A stretch of DNA of 64,000 bases from an uncultured Clostridia bacterium. GTDB lineage: Bacteria > Bacillota > Clostridia > Christensenellales > Borkfalkiaceae. Each line of letters begins with the position of its first letter. The stretch's first letter is position 1. Shown here in pieces: positions 39,543-48,648 of the stretch. The stretch lies in contig CANQMN010000002.1 of assembly GCA_947624965.1 (NCBI GenBank), positions 62,001 through 126,000 on the forward strand, written 5' to 3'. Below the pieces are notes generated by a model that worked only from the letters and a program-made list of their open reading frames with translations, did no database searches and was not told where the DNA came from. The translations under genes and the position numbers were made by a program.

Positions 39543-41033
39543 ATGAAGACGGCAAGCATCAAGGTCAATTTCTTTTACAGCGCACTGCACAAGGTGTTGG
39601 CGGTCGTGATCCCGATCGTCATAACGCCTTACCTTGCGCGCGTCCTCGAAGCGGACGGAAACGGTTCGCTCAGCTTTGTCGCCTCTATTTCCTCTTACTT
39701 TATTTTATTTTCCAACCTCGGCATCGAAACGTACGGACAGCGCCTCATCGCAATTCACAGGGACGACAGCGCGTATCTGAAAAAGTGCACGTTGGAGATC
39801 TCTATCCTGCGGCTCACCGTAACCCTCCTCGCGCTGTTTGTCTACGGCGTCTGTTTCGTGAGCCCGCTCAACCCGTCGGATAATCTGTTGTACGCCGTCT
39901 ATGCGTTGCCGATCCTCGCCGTCGCCCTCGATTTCACATGGTTTTTCCAGGGCGTGGAGAACTACCGCGTGCTCGCGATCAGCAATATCATAACGCGGTT
40001 TACATATGTCGCGCTCGTTTTTCTGCTCGTCAAGGGGAAGGGCGATCTGACGACCGCGGCGCTTCTTGCGGCGGGGAACACCATCGTTCCGTTTGCGTTG
40101 AGCATGCCCTTCCTTTACAAATATTTCGGCGGGAAGATAGAGGGGGGGATAAATCCGATCCGCCACCTGAAAGATTGTTTCGTCTACCTGATCCCGACGA
40201 TCGCGATCCAAATTTATACCGTGCTCGACAAGACGATGATCGGCGTCATCACGCATTCCGATTTCGAGAACGGCTATTACGAAGAGGCGGAAAAGCTCAT
40301 CAAAATGCCGCTCACGGTCATCATGACTTTGAATACCATCATACGGGCAAGGATCGCCTACTATTACGGAAACGGGGAAGAGGACAAGATCAAATCGCTC
40401 GTGGAAAAGTCCGCCAATCTTTCGATGATGCTTATCATGCCCATTACATTCGGGTTTGCCGCGGTGATCCCCACGCTCGTGCCCGTTTACTTGGGCGCGG
40501 GATATGAAAAATGCGTTCTCCTGATGTACGCGCTCTTGCCGCTGTTGCCCATCATTACGATCAGCAATCTCTACGGTTCGCATTATTACACGCCGTGCGG
40601 CAAGCAAAAGACGAGCAATATTTTCCTGATCGCGGGCGCGCTGTTCAACGCGGCGTTGAACACGGTCCTCATCTATTTTTGGCAGTCGCTGGGCGCGGCG
40701 ATCGCCTCCGTCTGCGCCGAATTGCTGGTTACGACGCTTTACGCCGTCTTCGCCGCGAAATTCTTTTCCCTTTGGTCCATTGTAAAACTTTCGTGGAAAT
40801 ACTTTCTCGCCTCGGCGATCATGTTCGGCGCGGTGTTTACGATGGAATACTTTTTGCCCGTCGGGATCTGGTATCTTGTCGCGGAGATCGCCGCGGGGGT
40901 CGTGATCTATCCCGTTCTTCTGGCGGCGTTCCGCAGCGAATTTTTCCTTTTCTATACGCGCATGTTCTTCCGCAAGATCTTCCGCAGGAGAAATAAGGAG
41001 AAGAAAGAGGAAGGGGACGCGAAAGATGCGTGA
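39543..41033 (+). CDS. Wzx-type oligosaccharide flippase
   Basis: A 496-residue polytopic protein with about twelve to fourteen helices, of the polysaccharide biosynthesis (MVF/PST) family. It begins ASIKVNFFYSALHKVLAVVIP and has the typical PYLARVLEADGNGSLSF and TWFFQGVENYRVLAISNI segments. It moves the lipid-linked repeat unit across the membrane. The C-terminus is Lys/Glu-rich. It contains a G7 run at 40142-40148, in frame. Three bases separate it from glf. Confidence 0.93.
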   Translation: MKTASIKVNFFYSALHKVLAVVIPIVITPYLARVLEADGNGSLSFVASISSYFILFSNLGIETYGQRLIAIHRDDSAYLKKCTLEISILRLTVTLLALFVYGVCFVSPLNPSDNLLYAVYALPILAVALDFTWFFQGVENYRVLAISNIITRFTYVALVFLLVKGKGDLTTAALLAAGNTIVPFALSMPFLYKYFGGKIEGGINPIRHLKDCFVYLIPTIAIQIYTVLDKTMIGVITHSDFENGYYEEAEKLIKMPLTVIMTLNTIIRARIAYYYGNGEEDKIKSLVEKSANLSMMLIMPITFGFAAVIPTLVPVYLGAGYEKCVLLMYALLPLLPIITISNLYGSHYYTPCGKQKTSNIFLIAGALFNAALNTVLIYFWQSLGAAIASVCAELLVTTLYAVFAAKFFSLWSIVKLSWKYFLASAIMFGAVFTMEYFLPVGIWYLVAEIAAGVVIYPVLLAAFRSEFFLFYTRMFFRKIFRRRNKEKKEEGDAKDA

Positions 41034-41068
41034 GCGCGGCGCGGACGGAACGAATTTACACACGGGGG

Positions 41069-41097
41069 TTGACGAAGCAATAAAAAGTTGTTATAAT
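41069..41097 (+). promoter_or_regulatory. sigma-A promoter of manC operon
   Basis: TTGACG (41069-41074), 17 bases, TATAAT (41092-41097). The GDP-mannose genes can thus be transcribed separately from the polymer assembly genes. Confidence 0.8.
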
Positions 41098-41153
41098 GTC
41101 TTTGTCGATCTCAAAGAAAAAACGAAAATTCTTTTTCGGGAAGTGAGTCGCAT

Positions 41154-42218
41154 ATGAACGTCTATGGCGTAGTGATGGCGGGCGGAGGCGGTACGCGCTT
41201 TTGGCCCTTATCCAGGAACAAGACTCCGAAACAACTCTTGAATTTGAGCGGCAAGGACACGATGGTCAACGAGGCGATCGACCGTCTGCGTCTCGTTACC
41301 GAGCGGGAAAACATCTATGTCGTTACCAATAAAACACAGATAGAAAGTCTGCGCGCGGTGGTGGGTGACAGAGTGGCGGAGGAGAACGTCTTTTCCGAGC
41401 CTGCAATGCGGAATACTTCGGCGTGCATCGGCTACGCGGCGGTCGAACTGTTGAAGCGGCGGGGAGACGGCGTGATGGTCATCGTGCCGTCCGACGCATA
41501 TCTTCGCGACGACGCGCAGTTTGCGGAAAAATTGAATTTCGCGATACAAGCCGCGGAAACGTCGGAAAAGCTGGTAACCATCGGCATCACACCGACCTTT
41601 CCCGCGACGGGGTATGGCTATATCCGCTTTCAAAAATCTGCGGAGCCCGTGAAAAAGGCGCTCCGTTTCGTGGAGAAGCCGAAGAAAAAACTCGCCGAAA
41701 AGTACATCAAGAGCGGCGATTACGTCTGGAACAGCGGGATGTTCATCTGGAAGGTATCCACCATTCTGGAAAAGTTCCGCACGCTCCTGCCCGATATCTA
41801 TGTCGATCTGATGAAGATCTACAACGCGATCGGGACGGCGCACGAGAAGCGCACTATTTCGAGCGTCTATCCCAAAATCAGTTCCATTTCCGTCGATTAC
41901 GGCGTGATGGAGAAATGCAAGGATATTCTCGTCGTCCCGGGAGACTTCGGGTGGAGCGACGTCGGCAGTTGGGACATGCTCGGCGTCCTGCATTCGGTGG
42001 ACGAGTGCGGGAACATCGTCATGGGCGACGGGTTGGCATTGGAGACGCGCAACTCCGTTCTGTATGCCGGGAAGAAGTTCATCGCGACCGTCGGCGTAAA
42101 GGATATGATCATCGTCGATACGGAGGACGCGCTCCTGATCTGTCCGAAATCCCGCGCGCAGGACGTGAAAAAGATCGTGGACGAATTGCGTAATCAGGGA
42201 AGAGAGGACCTGCTCTGA
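41154..42218 (+). CDS. manC: Mannose-1-phosphate guanylyltransferase
   Basis: The 354-residue enzyme makes GDP-mannose from mannose 1-phosphate and GTP. N-terminal GVVMAGGGGTRFWPLSRNKTPKQLL is the nucleotide-binding signature; SEPAMRNTSACIG, VIVPSDAYL, FVEKPKKKLAEKYI and NSGMFIWK are the other family blocks; PGDFGWSDVGSWD is near the C-terminus. There is no fused isomerase domain, so this is the short form; a separate manA lies two genes downstream. The stop overlaps the next ATG. Confidence 0.95.
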   Translation: MNVYGVVMAGGGGTRFWPLSRNKTPKQLLNLSGKDTMVNEAIDRLRLVTERENIYVVTNKTQIESLRAVVGDRVAEENVFSEPAMRNTSACIGYAAVELLKRRGDGVMVIVPSDAYLRDDAQFAEKLNFAIQAAETSEKLVTIGITPTFPATGYGYIRFQKSAEPVKKALRFVEKPKKKLAEKYIKSGDYVWNSGMFIWKVSTILEKFRTLLPDIYVDLMKIYNAIGTAHEKRTISSVYPKISSISVDYGVMEKCKDILVVPGDFGWSDVGSWDMLGVLHSVDECGNIVMGDGLALETRNSVLYAGKKFIATVGVKDMIIVDTEDALLICPKSRAQDVKKIVDELRNQGREDLL

Positions 42219-43987
42219 TGAATTACCGCGAGGAATACCGCAGGTGGTGCGAGAGCGAGCTCTTTGACGAAGCGACGAGAGCGGAGTGCCGCGCCCTGCG
42301 GGACGAGAGGGAGATCGAGGACAGATTTTATAAGACGCTTACCTTCGGGACGGGCGGGCTTCGCGGCGAGCTCGGCGCGGGCACGAACCGCATGAACGAG
42401 TACACTGTGGGGAAGGCAACGCAGGGGCTTGCCGATCGCATCAACGCCTGCGGGCAGGGGGGGAGCGTCGTCATCGCCTACGACAGCAGAAGAATGTCTG
42501 CGGAGTTTGCGCTGTCCACCGCCTGCATTTTTGCGGCAAACGGCGTAAAGGCGTATCTCTTCCGCGAACTTCGTCCGACGCCGATGCTCTCTTTTGCGGT
42601 GCGTTTTTTGCATGCAACGGCGGGCGTCGTGATCACCGCGAGCCACAATCCGCCGCAATATAACGGTTATAAAGTGTATTGGTCGGACGGGGGGCAGATC
42701 GTTCCGCCGTACGACGAGGAGATCATCGCCTGCGTGAACGCCGTGGACGATTATTCCGCCGTCCGTCGGATCGGCGAGGAAGAGGCGTGCCGCCGCGGGC
42801 TCCTCGTCTATCTCGGCAATGAGGTGGACGACGCCTATCATGCGGCGCTTCGGTCGCTCTCATGCGATGCCGCGAGCCGGGGCGGGCGCGCGCGGGACTT
42901 GAAGATCGTCTATACGCCGCTCAACGGAACGGGCAATTTGCCCGTCCGCAGGGCGCTCCGCGAGGCGGGCTTTTCCGATGTGTTCGTCGTGAAGGAGCAG
43001 GAGGCGCCGGACGGGAACTTTCCCACGCTCGCGCTCCCGAACCCCGAGGACCCGCGTGCGTTCGATCTTGCGCTCCGTCTCGCCGCGGAAGTGGGGGCGG
43101 ACCTCGTGCTCGCCACCGATCCCGACGCGGACAGGCTCGGCTTGTACGCGCGCGACGGGAAGAGCGGGGAATACAAGCCGTTTACGGGCAACATGAGCGG
43201 GATCCTTCTCGCCGACTATTTGCTCTCCCGAAGGGCGGAGCAGGGGCTCCTTCCCGCCTGCCGTGCAGACGGCGCGCTCGTTACGACCGTCGTCTCCTCC
43301 AAAATGGCGCATGCGCTCGCCGCGGCGTACGGGCTGACCGTCATCGAAACGCTCACGGGGTTCAAATATATCGGCGAACAGATCAAGCGTTTCGGCGAGG
43401 CGCGCGAAAGAAACGGCGGTCGGCTCGACCATACCAAGGGCGCCTTTGCGTTCGAGTTCGGCTTCGAGGAGAGCTACGGCTGTCTTGCGGGGACGTATGC
43501 GCGCGACAAGGACGCGGTGGGCGCGGCGCTCCTGCTCTGCGAAGCCGCCGCGTATTACAGGGACAAGGGGCTCACCCTTTGGGACCGTATGTTACAGCTC
43601 TATGAGAGGTACGGGTACTATCGGGAATCGCTCGCTTCGTTCTCCTACGGCGGGGCGGACGGTGCGGCGCGCATCCGCGCGCTCATGCAGTCGCTGCGTG
43701 CGGCGGAGCCGCGCGCGCTCGGCGGGGAGACCGTCGTCGCCGTGCGCGACTATCTCTGCGGAACGCGCAAGGACTTGCGCACGGGAAAAACGCAGCCCGT
43801 CGGCTTGCCCCGAAGCAACGTCCTGTATTTCGAGTTGGAACACGGCGGCTGGTGCTGTGCGCGTCCCTCTGGCACGGAGCCGAAGATAAAATTTTATTTC
43901 GGCGCGAAGGGGAAGGATTTCTCCGAAGCGGATACCAAGGCGGAAAGCATTCGCAAGGCGCTTGTCGCCCTTGCAAATGAGGAATGA
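42218..43987 (+). CDS. Phosphoglucomutase/phosphomannomutase
   Basis: The 589-residue alpha-D-phosphohexomutase interconverts hexose 1- and 6-phosphates. The phosphoserine loop is VITASHNPPQYNGYK (Ser142), the metal loop ATDPDADRLGLYA, the sugar loop FEFGFEESYGC and the phosphate loop RPSGTEPKIKFYF. The N-terminal 45-residue extension and overall length fit the PgcA-type enzymes of Firmicutes. Its place between manC and manA suggests it supplies mannose 1-phosphate here. Start overlaps the manC stop (TGATG). Confidence 0.93.
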   Translation: MNYREEYRRWCESELFDEATRAECRALRDEREIEDRFYKTLTFGTGGLRGELGAGTNRMNEYTVGKATQGLADRINACGQGGSVVIAYDSRRMSAEFALSTACIFAANGVKAYLFRELRPTPMLSFAVRFLHATAGVVITASHNPPQYNGYKVYWSDGGQIVPPYDEEIIACVNAVDDYSAVRRIGEEEACRRGLLVYLGNEVDDAYHAALRSLSCDAASRGGRARDLKIVYTPLNGTGNLPVRRALREAGFSDVFVVKEQEAPDGNFPTLALPNPEDPRAFDLALRLAAEVGADLVLATDPDADRLGLYARDGKSGEYKPFTGNMSGILLADYLLSRRAEQGLLPACRADGALVTTVVSSKMAHALAAAYGLTVIETLTGFKYIGEQIKRFGEARERNGGRLDHTKGAFAFEFGFEESYGCLAGTYARDKDAVGAALLLCEAAAYYRDKGLTLWDRMLQLYERYGYYRESLASFSYGGADGAARIRALMQSLRAAEPRALGGETVVAVRDYLCGTRKDLRTGKTQPVGLPRSNVLYFELEHGGWCCARPSGTEPKIKFYFGAKGKDFSEADTKAESIRKALVALANEE

Positions 43988-43992
43988 GCGGT

Positions 43993-44946
43993 ATGGTAAA
44001 GTTGAGATCGGCATACAAAGATTATCTTTGGGGCGGCACGAAGATCCGCGACGTGTTGAAAAAGGACGTCGGCGGCTACGACTGCGTGGCGGAAAGTTGG
44101 GAGATCTCCACCCATCCCGCGGGGAAAAGCGTCATCGCGGAAGGGGAATATGCGGGCAAAACGCTCGACGAGTATTTCTCTGCCGTCGGCTGGTCCTGTT
44201 TGGGCGCGTACGGCGAAAGCAACCGCCGCCTGCCCGTGCTCGTCAAATATATCGATGCGAGCGCGCCGCTCTCCATTCAGGTGCATCCCGACGATCGCTA
44301 TGCGCATTCCCATACCGACGACGACGGAAAATGCGAGATCTGGTTCATTCTCGGCGCGGAGAAGGGTGCGCACATCTATCTCGGCTTCAACAGGGACGTC
44401 AGCGAAGAGGAGGTCCGCGGGCGCATCCGTGAAGGCACGCTGACGGAAATCCTCAATAAAATTCCCGTCAAAAAGGGAGAAGCGTACTATATCCCGGCGG
44501 GGACGGTCCACGCGATCGGCGCGGGCTGTCTCATCTGCGAGATCCAGCAGGCGTCCGATCTGACGTACCGGCTCTACGACTATGCGAGAAGGGGAAAGGA
44601 CGGGAAGTTGCGCGAACTGCATCTGGACGACGCGCTCGCCGTGCTCGATTATTCCATGCGCAAAGTGCCCGATGCGCAGGAGCGCGACATCGTGAGCGCG
44701 GGCGAATATCTTAACGACATGTTGCCCGAAAATGCGACCTGCGAAATTTTCCACTATCGCGCCGACGGGGAGTTTTCCGTCGTTTCGCCCCGCGATCACG
44801 CCATTTTCGCATTGATCTACGGCGGCCGCGGACGTATTTCCGACGAGGAGAGAACGCGCCCCGCCGCCGTCGGCGACACGTGGTTCCATCTCGGAAAGAC
44901 CTTGAAGATCGACGGGAAATGCAAGGCGCTCGTCATCAGAATTTAA
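43993..44946 (+). CDS. manA: Mannose-6-phosphate isomerase, class I
   Basis: The 317-residue zinc enzyme converts fructose 6-phosphate to mannose 6-phosphate, feeding GDP-mannose synthesis. It has the cupin zinc-site segment SIQVHPDDRYAHSH, the EIWFILGAEKG strand, the YYIPAGTVHAIGAGCLICEIQQ block and a C-terminal cupin half. It is of the short bacterial type. ATG 43993, with GAGGA 10 bases upstream, fits the usual N-terminus; ATG 43984 overlaps the previous stop (ATGA) and is also possible. A terminator follows directly. Confidence 0.93.
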   Translation: MVKLRSAYKDYLWGGTKIRDVLKKDVGGYDCVAESWEISTHPAGKSVIAEGEYAGKTLDEYFSAVGWSCLGAYGESNRRLPVLVKYIDASAPLSIQVHPDDRYAHSHTDDDGKCEIWFILGAEKGAHIYLGFNRDVSEEEVRGRIREGTLTEILNKIPVKKGEAYYIPAGTVHAIGAGCLICEIQQASDLTYRLYDYARRGKDGKLRELHLDDALAVLDYSMRKVPDAQERDIVSAGEYLNDMLPENATCEIFHYRADGEFSVVSPRDHAIFALIYGGRGRISDEERTRPAAVGDTWFHLGKTLKIDGKCKALVIRI

Positions 44947-44980
44947 GCGCGCGTTTCGCGGTGCGGGAGCGCGCTTTTCT
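44945..44980 (+). terminator. Terminator after manA
   Basis: Arms AAGCGCGC (44945-44952) and GCGCGCTT (44969-44976) followed by TTCTT; the hairpin starts within the manA stop codon. Confidence 0.7.
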
Positions 44981-45003
44981 TACGGAAAATTATTTTAATT
45001 TCA

Positions 45004-45019
45004 TATAAAATGTTTTATA
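45004..45019. promoter_or_regulatory. AT-rich dyad upstream of the arabinofuranosidase promoter
   Basis: TATAAAA-TG-TTTTATA, a perfect 7-base dyad 6 bases upstream of the -35 hexamer; possible activator or repressor site. Confidence 0.4.
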
Positions 45020-45025
45020 AAAATA

Positions 45026-45054
45026 TTGACGAAACAGGCATTGATTGATATAAT
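45026..45054 (+). promoter_or_regulatory. Promoter of the arabinofuranosidase gene
   Basis: TTGACG (45026-45031), 17 bases, TATAAT (45049-45054), with an extended TG one base before the -10. Confidence 0.8.
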
Positions 45055-45122
45055 AGGCATAAGGAAATCGGGCGCCGACCCGAGCGCGGAAAGCGCGTTC
45101 AAACGAGCGGAGCGAAAGGGAT

Positions 45123-47726
45123 ATGGTACGGTTTGAATTGGATGCGAAAAAGCGCGGCGTTGACATTTCGGAACACCTCTACGGGCTGTTTTTCGAGGAT
45201 ATCAACCAAGCTGCCGACGGCGGCTTGAATGCCGAAATGGTCATCAACAATTCGTTTGAATTTGAATATTTCACGTACGACAACTACAACTGCGAGAGCG
45301 CGGTCGAGGCGCGCAAGGAAAAGAGCTTCTATTGGGACATCTACGGCGCGGGTCCCCGTAAAGTTACGACGAAGGGGGGCATGAACGAGAACAATCCCTC
45401 CTATCTCCTTTTGGACGTCGGCGGGTTTTATCATCTCGAAAATCCCGGCTATTATTGCAACGGGGCGTACGATCTGTACGGGATGCCCGTCGATAACGGC
45501 GAGACATACAATTTCTCCATGTGGGTGAAGCGGCTCGGCTTCAAGGGCGTGGCGAAGATCTACATCCGCGGCGCGCACGGCAGGCACACGACCGTCGGCG
45601 AAATAAAGATCCCCGAGGGGACGGAGGGGGATTGGATCAAAGTTTCCACGTCCGTCGTCGCGGAAAAAGATACGATGGGGCGTCTCTGCATCGAACTCGA
45701 AGGAAACGGCAAACTGGGGATCGATTATGTCTCCCTTCTCCCTGCAACGACGTGGGGGGATCCCGATAAGTACAGAAACGGCAAACTCTCTCCCCGTATC
45801 GTAAAGGTTTTGCAGGATTGCCATCCTTCCTTCTTCCGCTTCCCCGGCGGCTGCGTCGTCGAGGGGGACGTTAGTTTCGATTATCAATATAAATGGCGCA
45901 ACACGGTGGGTCCGCTCGAAACGAGAAAGCAGGTCCCCAATGTTTGGCGGTATATGCAGTCCTACGGCATCGGATTTTACGAGTATTTCGCGCTCTGCGA
46001 GGACTTGAAGATGTCGCCGCTTCCCGTGCTCCATTGCGGCGTGCTCTGCCAGATCCGCATGGGGGAACAGCGGAAAACGGGCTACCAGCGCATCGTTCCC
46101 GGGACGGAGAAGTTCCAGAAGGAAGTCATCGACAACGTCGCCGACCTCATCTATTTTGCGAAGGGCGACATCGCGTCCGACGATGCGAACGAATCCTATT
46201 GGGCAAAAGTCCGCGCGGATATGGGACATCCCGCTCCGTTCGAGCTCAAATACATCGGGATCGGCAACGAGAACTGGGGATACGAGTATTTCGATAATTT
46301 CGCCTCCTGCCTCTTGGGCGTCCGCCAATATATGTACAAGGGGCGGCTCACCGATCTTCTGAAACTCTTCGATATCACCGTCGTTACGACGTGCGGCGTA
46401 GACATCCGTCCCTCCGATTCCAACGAGTCGTGGAAGATCATCAACGAAAAGTACCGCGATATGATCGTAGACGAGCACGTCTACAACTCCTATCAGTGGT
46501 TCATCGACAACACCAAGCGTTACGACTGTTACGACAGAAACGGCGCGAAGGTCTTCATGGGCGAATACGCCATGCACACGATGGCGGACGGCAGGGGGCG
46601 CCTCAACGGGGACAACAATTTGAAGTCCGCGCTTGCGGAAGCGGCGTTCCTCACGGGGTGCGAAAGAAATTCGGACGTCGTGAAGATGACTTGCTATGCG
46701 CCGCTCTTCGCCTCCACGTATAATTACAGCTGGACGCCCAACATGATCTGGTTCAACGCGCGCGATATCATGCTCACGCCCAACTATTACGTCCAGCAGA
46801 TGTTCGCCGCCAACACGGGCAAATATGCGCTCACCGACGTCGCGCCCGTGGACGACAACAACGCGGGCGGACTGCTCATCGGCGGACACAGGACGGCGAG
46901 CGCGGTCTCCTCGGTAACGGTACGGGATTTGGAGACGGGAAAAGTTCTCTACACGCACGATTTCGCCGACGGGCTCGGCGGCTGGAAGGTATATCCCAAG
47001 TGCTGCGGCGGGCACATCGAGGGAAAGGAGCTCGTCATCGAGGAGAGCGACGCGTTCAACGGCTACTATTACGACGCGCAGGATTTCGGAAATTGCGAAG
47101 TGGAAGTCTCCTTCCGCCGTCTCTCCGGCGAACAGAGCTTTATCGTGGGCGTCGGCGTCAGCGACGTGCGCGACGTCGGCAAGATGGACAACGCTGGCTT
47201 TTCCATCTGCTGCCAATACGGCAAAAACCACAAGGGGTACGACGTTTCCTTCGATAAGCGGGTCGACTTCATGCGCACCGTCTGCGAGATGATGGGAAAG
47301 GATAAGTTCCTCGGCTATTCCCCCGAAGGGAACAAGATGAAGCTGGTCTATACCAAAAAGCGCTTCACCGCCTCCATCTTTATCGACGGCGAATGGCACG
47401 TCGTGCTCGACAAGAACATCTGGAAGGTCAACGAGCGCATTTTCCAGAGCGCCACGGTCGGCGAGGACGGAAAAATATATTTGAAGGTCGTCAACGTCTC
47501 GGGAAAGGACGAGGAGTTGCACGCCTCTTTGAAGCACTTCGGAACGCGCAAGCATGCGACGGTAAAAACGCTTTGGCACGAGGACGTTACGGCGATCAAC
47601 GAGATCGGCGGAAAGTGGGGCAAGGCGCATCACATCGAGCCCACCGAAGGGGAACTCGAAATTTGCGGCAACGAGCTCGTCGCGACCCTCAAAAACAACA
47701 GCGTGAACGTGTTCGTCATCGAATAA
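45123..47726 (+). CDS. Intracellular alpha-L-arabinofuranosidase, GH51-like
   Basis: The 867-residue enzyme releases arabinofuranose from hemicellulose oligosaccharides. The GH51 N-terminus reads DISEHLYGLFFEDINQAADGG. The acid/base is Glu383 in GIGNENWGYEY and the nucleophile Glu481 in KVFMGEYAMH, both in the expected barrel strands. A carbohydrate-binding-like beta segment (about 125-200) precedes the barrel, and residues about 605-740 form another beta domain inserted before the C-terminal sandwich, making it longer than the usual 500-residue bacterial enzymes. No signal peptide is seen, so it probably works on imported oligosaccharides. Monocistronic. Confidence 0.93.
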   Translation: MVRFELDAKKRGVDISEHLYGLFFEDINQAADGGLNAEMVINNSFEFEYFTYDNYNCESAVEARKEKSFYWDIYGAGPRKVTTKGGMNENNPSYLLLDVGGFYHLENPGYYCNGAYDLYGMPVDNGETYNFSMWVKRLGFKGVAKIYIRGAHGRHTTVGEIKIPEGTEGDWIKVSTSVVAEKDTMGRLCIELEGNGKLGIDYVSLLPATTWGDPDKYRNGKLSPRIVKVLQDCHPSFFRFPGGCVVEGDVSFDYQYKWRNTVGPLETRKQVPNVWRYMQSYGIGFYEYFALCEDLKMSPLPVLHCGVLCQIRMGEQRKTGYQRIVPGTEKFQKEVIDNVADLIYFAKGDIASDDANESYWAKVRADMGHPAPFELKYIGIGNENWGYEYFDNFASCLLGVRQYMYKGRLTDLLKLFDITVVTTCGVDIRPSDSNESWKIINEKYRDMIVDEHVYNSYQWFIDNTKRYDCYDRNGAKVFMGEYAMHTMADGRGRLNGDNNLKSALAEAAFLTGCERNSDVVKMTCYAPLFASTYNYSWTPNMIWFNARDIMLTPNYYVQQMFAANTGKYALTDVAPVDDNNAGGLLIGGHRTASAVSSVTVRDLETGKVLYTHDFADGLGGWKVYPKCCGGHIEGKELVIEESDAFNGYYYDAQDFGNCEVEVSFRRLSGEQSFIVGVGVSDVRDVGKMDNAGFSICCQYGKNHKGYDVSFDKRVDFMRTVCEMMGKDKFLGYSPEGNKMKLVYTKKRFTASIFIDGEWHVVLDKNIWKVNERIFQSATVGEDGKIYLKVVNVSGKDEELHASLKHFGTRKHATVKTLWHEDVTAINEIGGKWGKAHHIEPTEGELEICGNELVATLKNNSVNVFVIE

Positions 47727-47741
47727 TCGTAAACTTTACCG

Positions 47742-47773
47742 AACTCCCGTGCGGAAACGCGCGGGAGTTTTTT
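47742..47773 (+). terminator. Terminator after the arabinofuranosidase gene
   Basis: Arms AACTCCCGTGCG (47742-47753) and CGCGCGGGAGTT (47758-47769), GAAA loop, then TTTTTT. Confidence 0.9.
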
Positions 47774-47801
47774 CATATTCTTTTCTTCCGCGCCATATAT
47801 T
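47773..47801 (+). promoter_or_regulatory. Probable sigma-E promoter of spoIIIA operon
   Basis: TCATATT (47773-47779, full match to the -35 consensus KMATATT), 14 bases, CATATATT (47794-47801, six of eight to CATACAMT). In B. subtilis the spoIIIA operon is sigma-E dependent. The -10 ends 7 bases before the spoIIIAA ATG. Confidence 0.65.
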
Positions 47802-47808
47802 GTTACAA

Positions 47809-48648
47809 ATGCTCGACTTCCTTCCGCCGCGCCTCGCCGAAGCGGTGCGCTTCGTCAATCTCAACAGGCTGTACGAACTGCGCCTGCGCGCGGACAAGCC
47901 TCTGCGCGCCAACGTGGGCGGGACGTATTGCTATCTCGGGGAACGGGGGATCGTCGAAAACGCGCGCGACGCCGTCTTTCCCACGGCGGAGGAGATCGCG
48001 GACACGCTGTTTGCGGCAAGCGACTATTCCGTCTACTCCGTGGAAAACCAAATCAGGCACGGATTCGTAACGGGCAGAGAGGGCGAACGCGTGGGGATCG
48101 CGGGGGCGTTCGTCTATGAAGGGACGGGCGTGCTCGCGATCCGTTCGGTAACCTCGCTCTGCGTGCGCGTTCCCCATGAGATCCGCGGATGCGCACAGGA
48201 GATATACGGGCGCGTCTTTGCGGAAAAGGTGTGTTCCATGCTTCTCATGTCGCCTCCGGGGGAAGGAAAGACGACCGTCTTGCGGGACCTCACCAGACTG
48301 CTTTGCGAAAACACGCGGTACAACGTTTTGGTGAGCGACGAGCGCGGGGAACTTTCGGCGGGCGACCTCGGGGAAACGGCGGACGTCATCCGCTTTGCGG
48401 ACAAGCTGACCGCGTTTACGGCGGGGATCCGCGCCATGCGCCCCGACGTGATTGTAACGGACGAGCTTCTTCCGGAGGATTATCCCGCCGTGCGGCGCGC
48501 CATAGAGAGCGGGATCTGCGTGCTCGCCTCCGCGCACCTCACGCGGTTCGAGGACGTTCCGCAAAAACTGTTCGAGCGGTACGTCCTGTTGGACGGGCTC
48601 GGGAAGGTGGGGAGAATTTTCGGGGCAGAGGGGGAAGATGTGGCTTAA
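47809..48648 (+). CDS. spoIIIAA: Stage III sporulation protein AA (secretion ATPase-like)
   Basis: The 279-residue mother-cell ATPase of the SpoIIIA-SpoIIQ channel. It has a Walker A PPGEGKTTVLRDLTRLL (about 150), VLVSDERGEL and RPDVIVTDELLPEDY as Walker B-like segments, as in type II/IV secretion ATPases. The start is taken at ATG 47809; an in-frame TTG lies at 47800. Neither has an SD sequence, and the sigma-E-like -10 box ends 7 bases before the ATG, so translation may be leaderless. The end overlaps spoIIIAB by 11 bases. Confidence 0.93.
   Translation: MLDFLPPRLAEAVRFVNLNRLYELRLRADKPLRANVGGTYCYLGERGIVENARDAVFPTAEEIADTLFAASDYSVYSVENQIRHGFVTGREGERVGIAGAFVYEGTGVLAIRSVTSLCVRVPHEIRGCAQEIYGRVFAEKVCSMLLMSPPGEGKTTVLRDLTRLLCENTRYNVLVSDERGELSAGDLGETADVIRFADKLTAFTAGIRAMRPDVIVTDELLPEDYPAVRRAIESGICVLASAHLTRFEDVPQKLFERYVLLDGLGKVGRIFGAEGEDVA

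Noticed and set aside
40142-40148. G7 run in the Wzx flippase gene as a second phase-variable tract
   Set aside because: The frame is intact on both sides, and runs of seven G occur elsewhere in this GC-rich sequence, for example at the nusB end (53112-53118).
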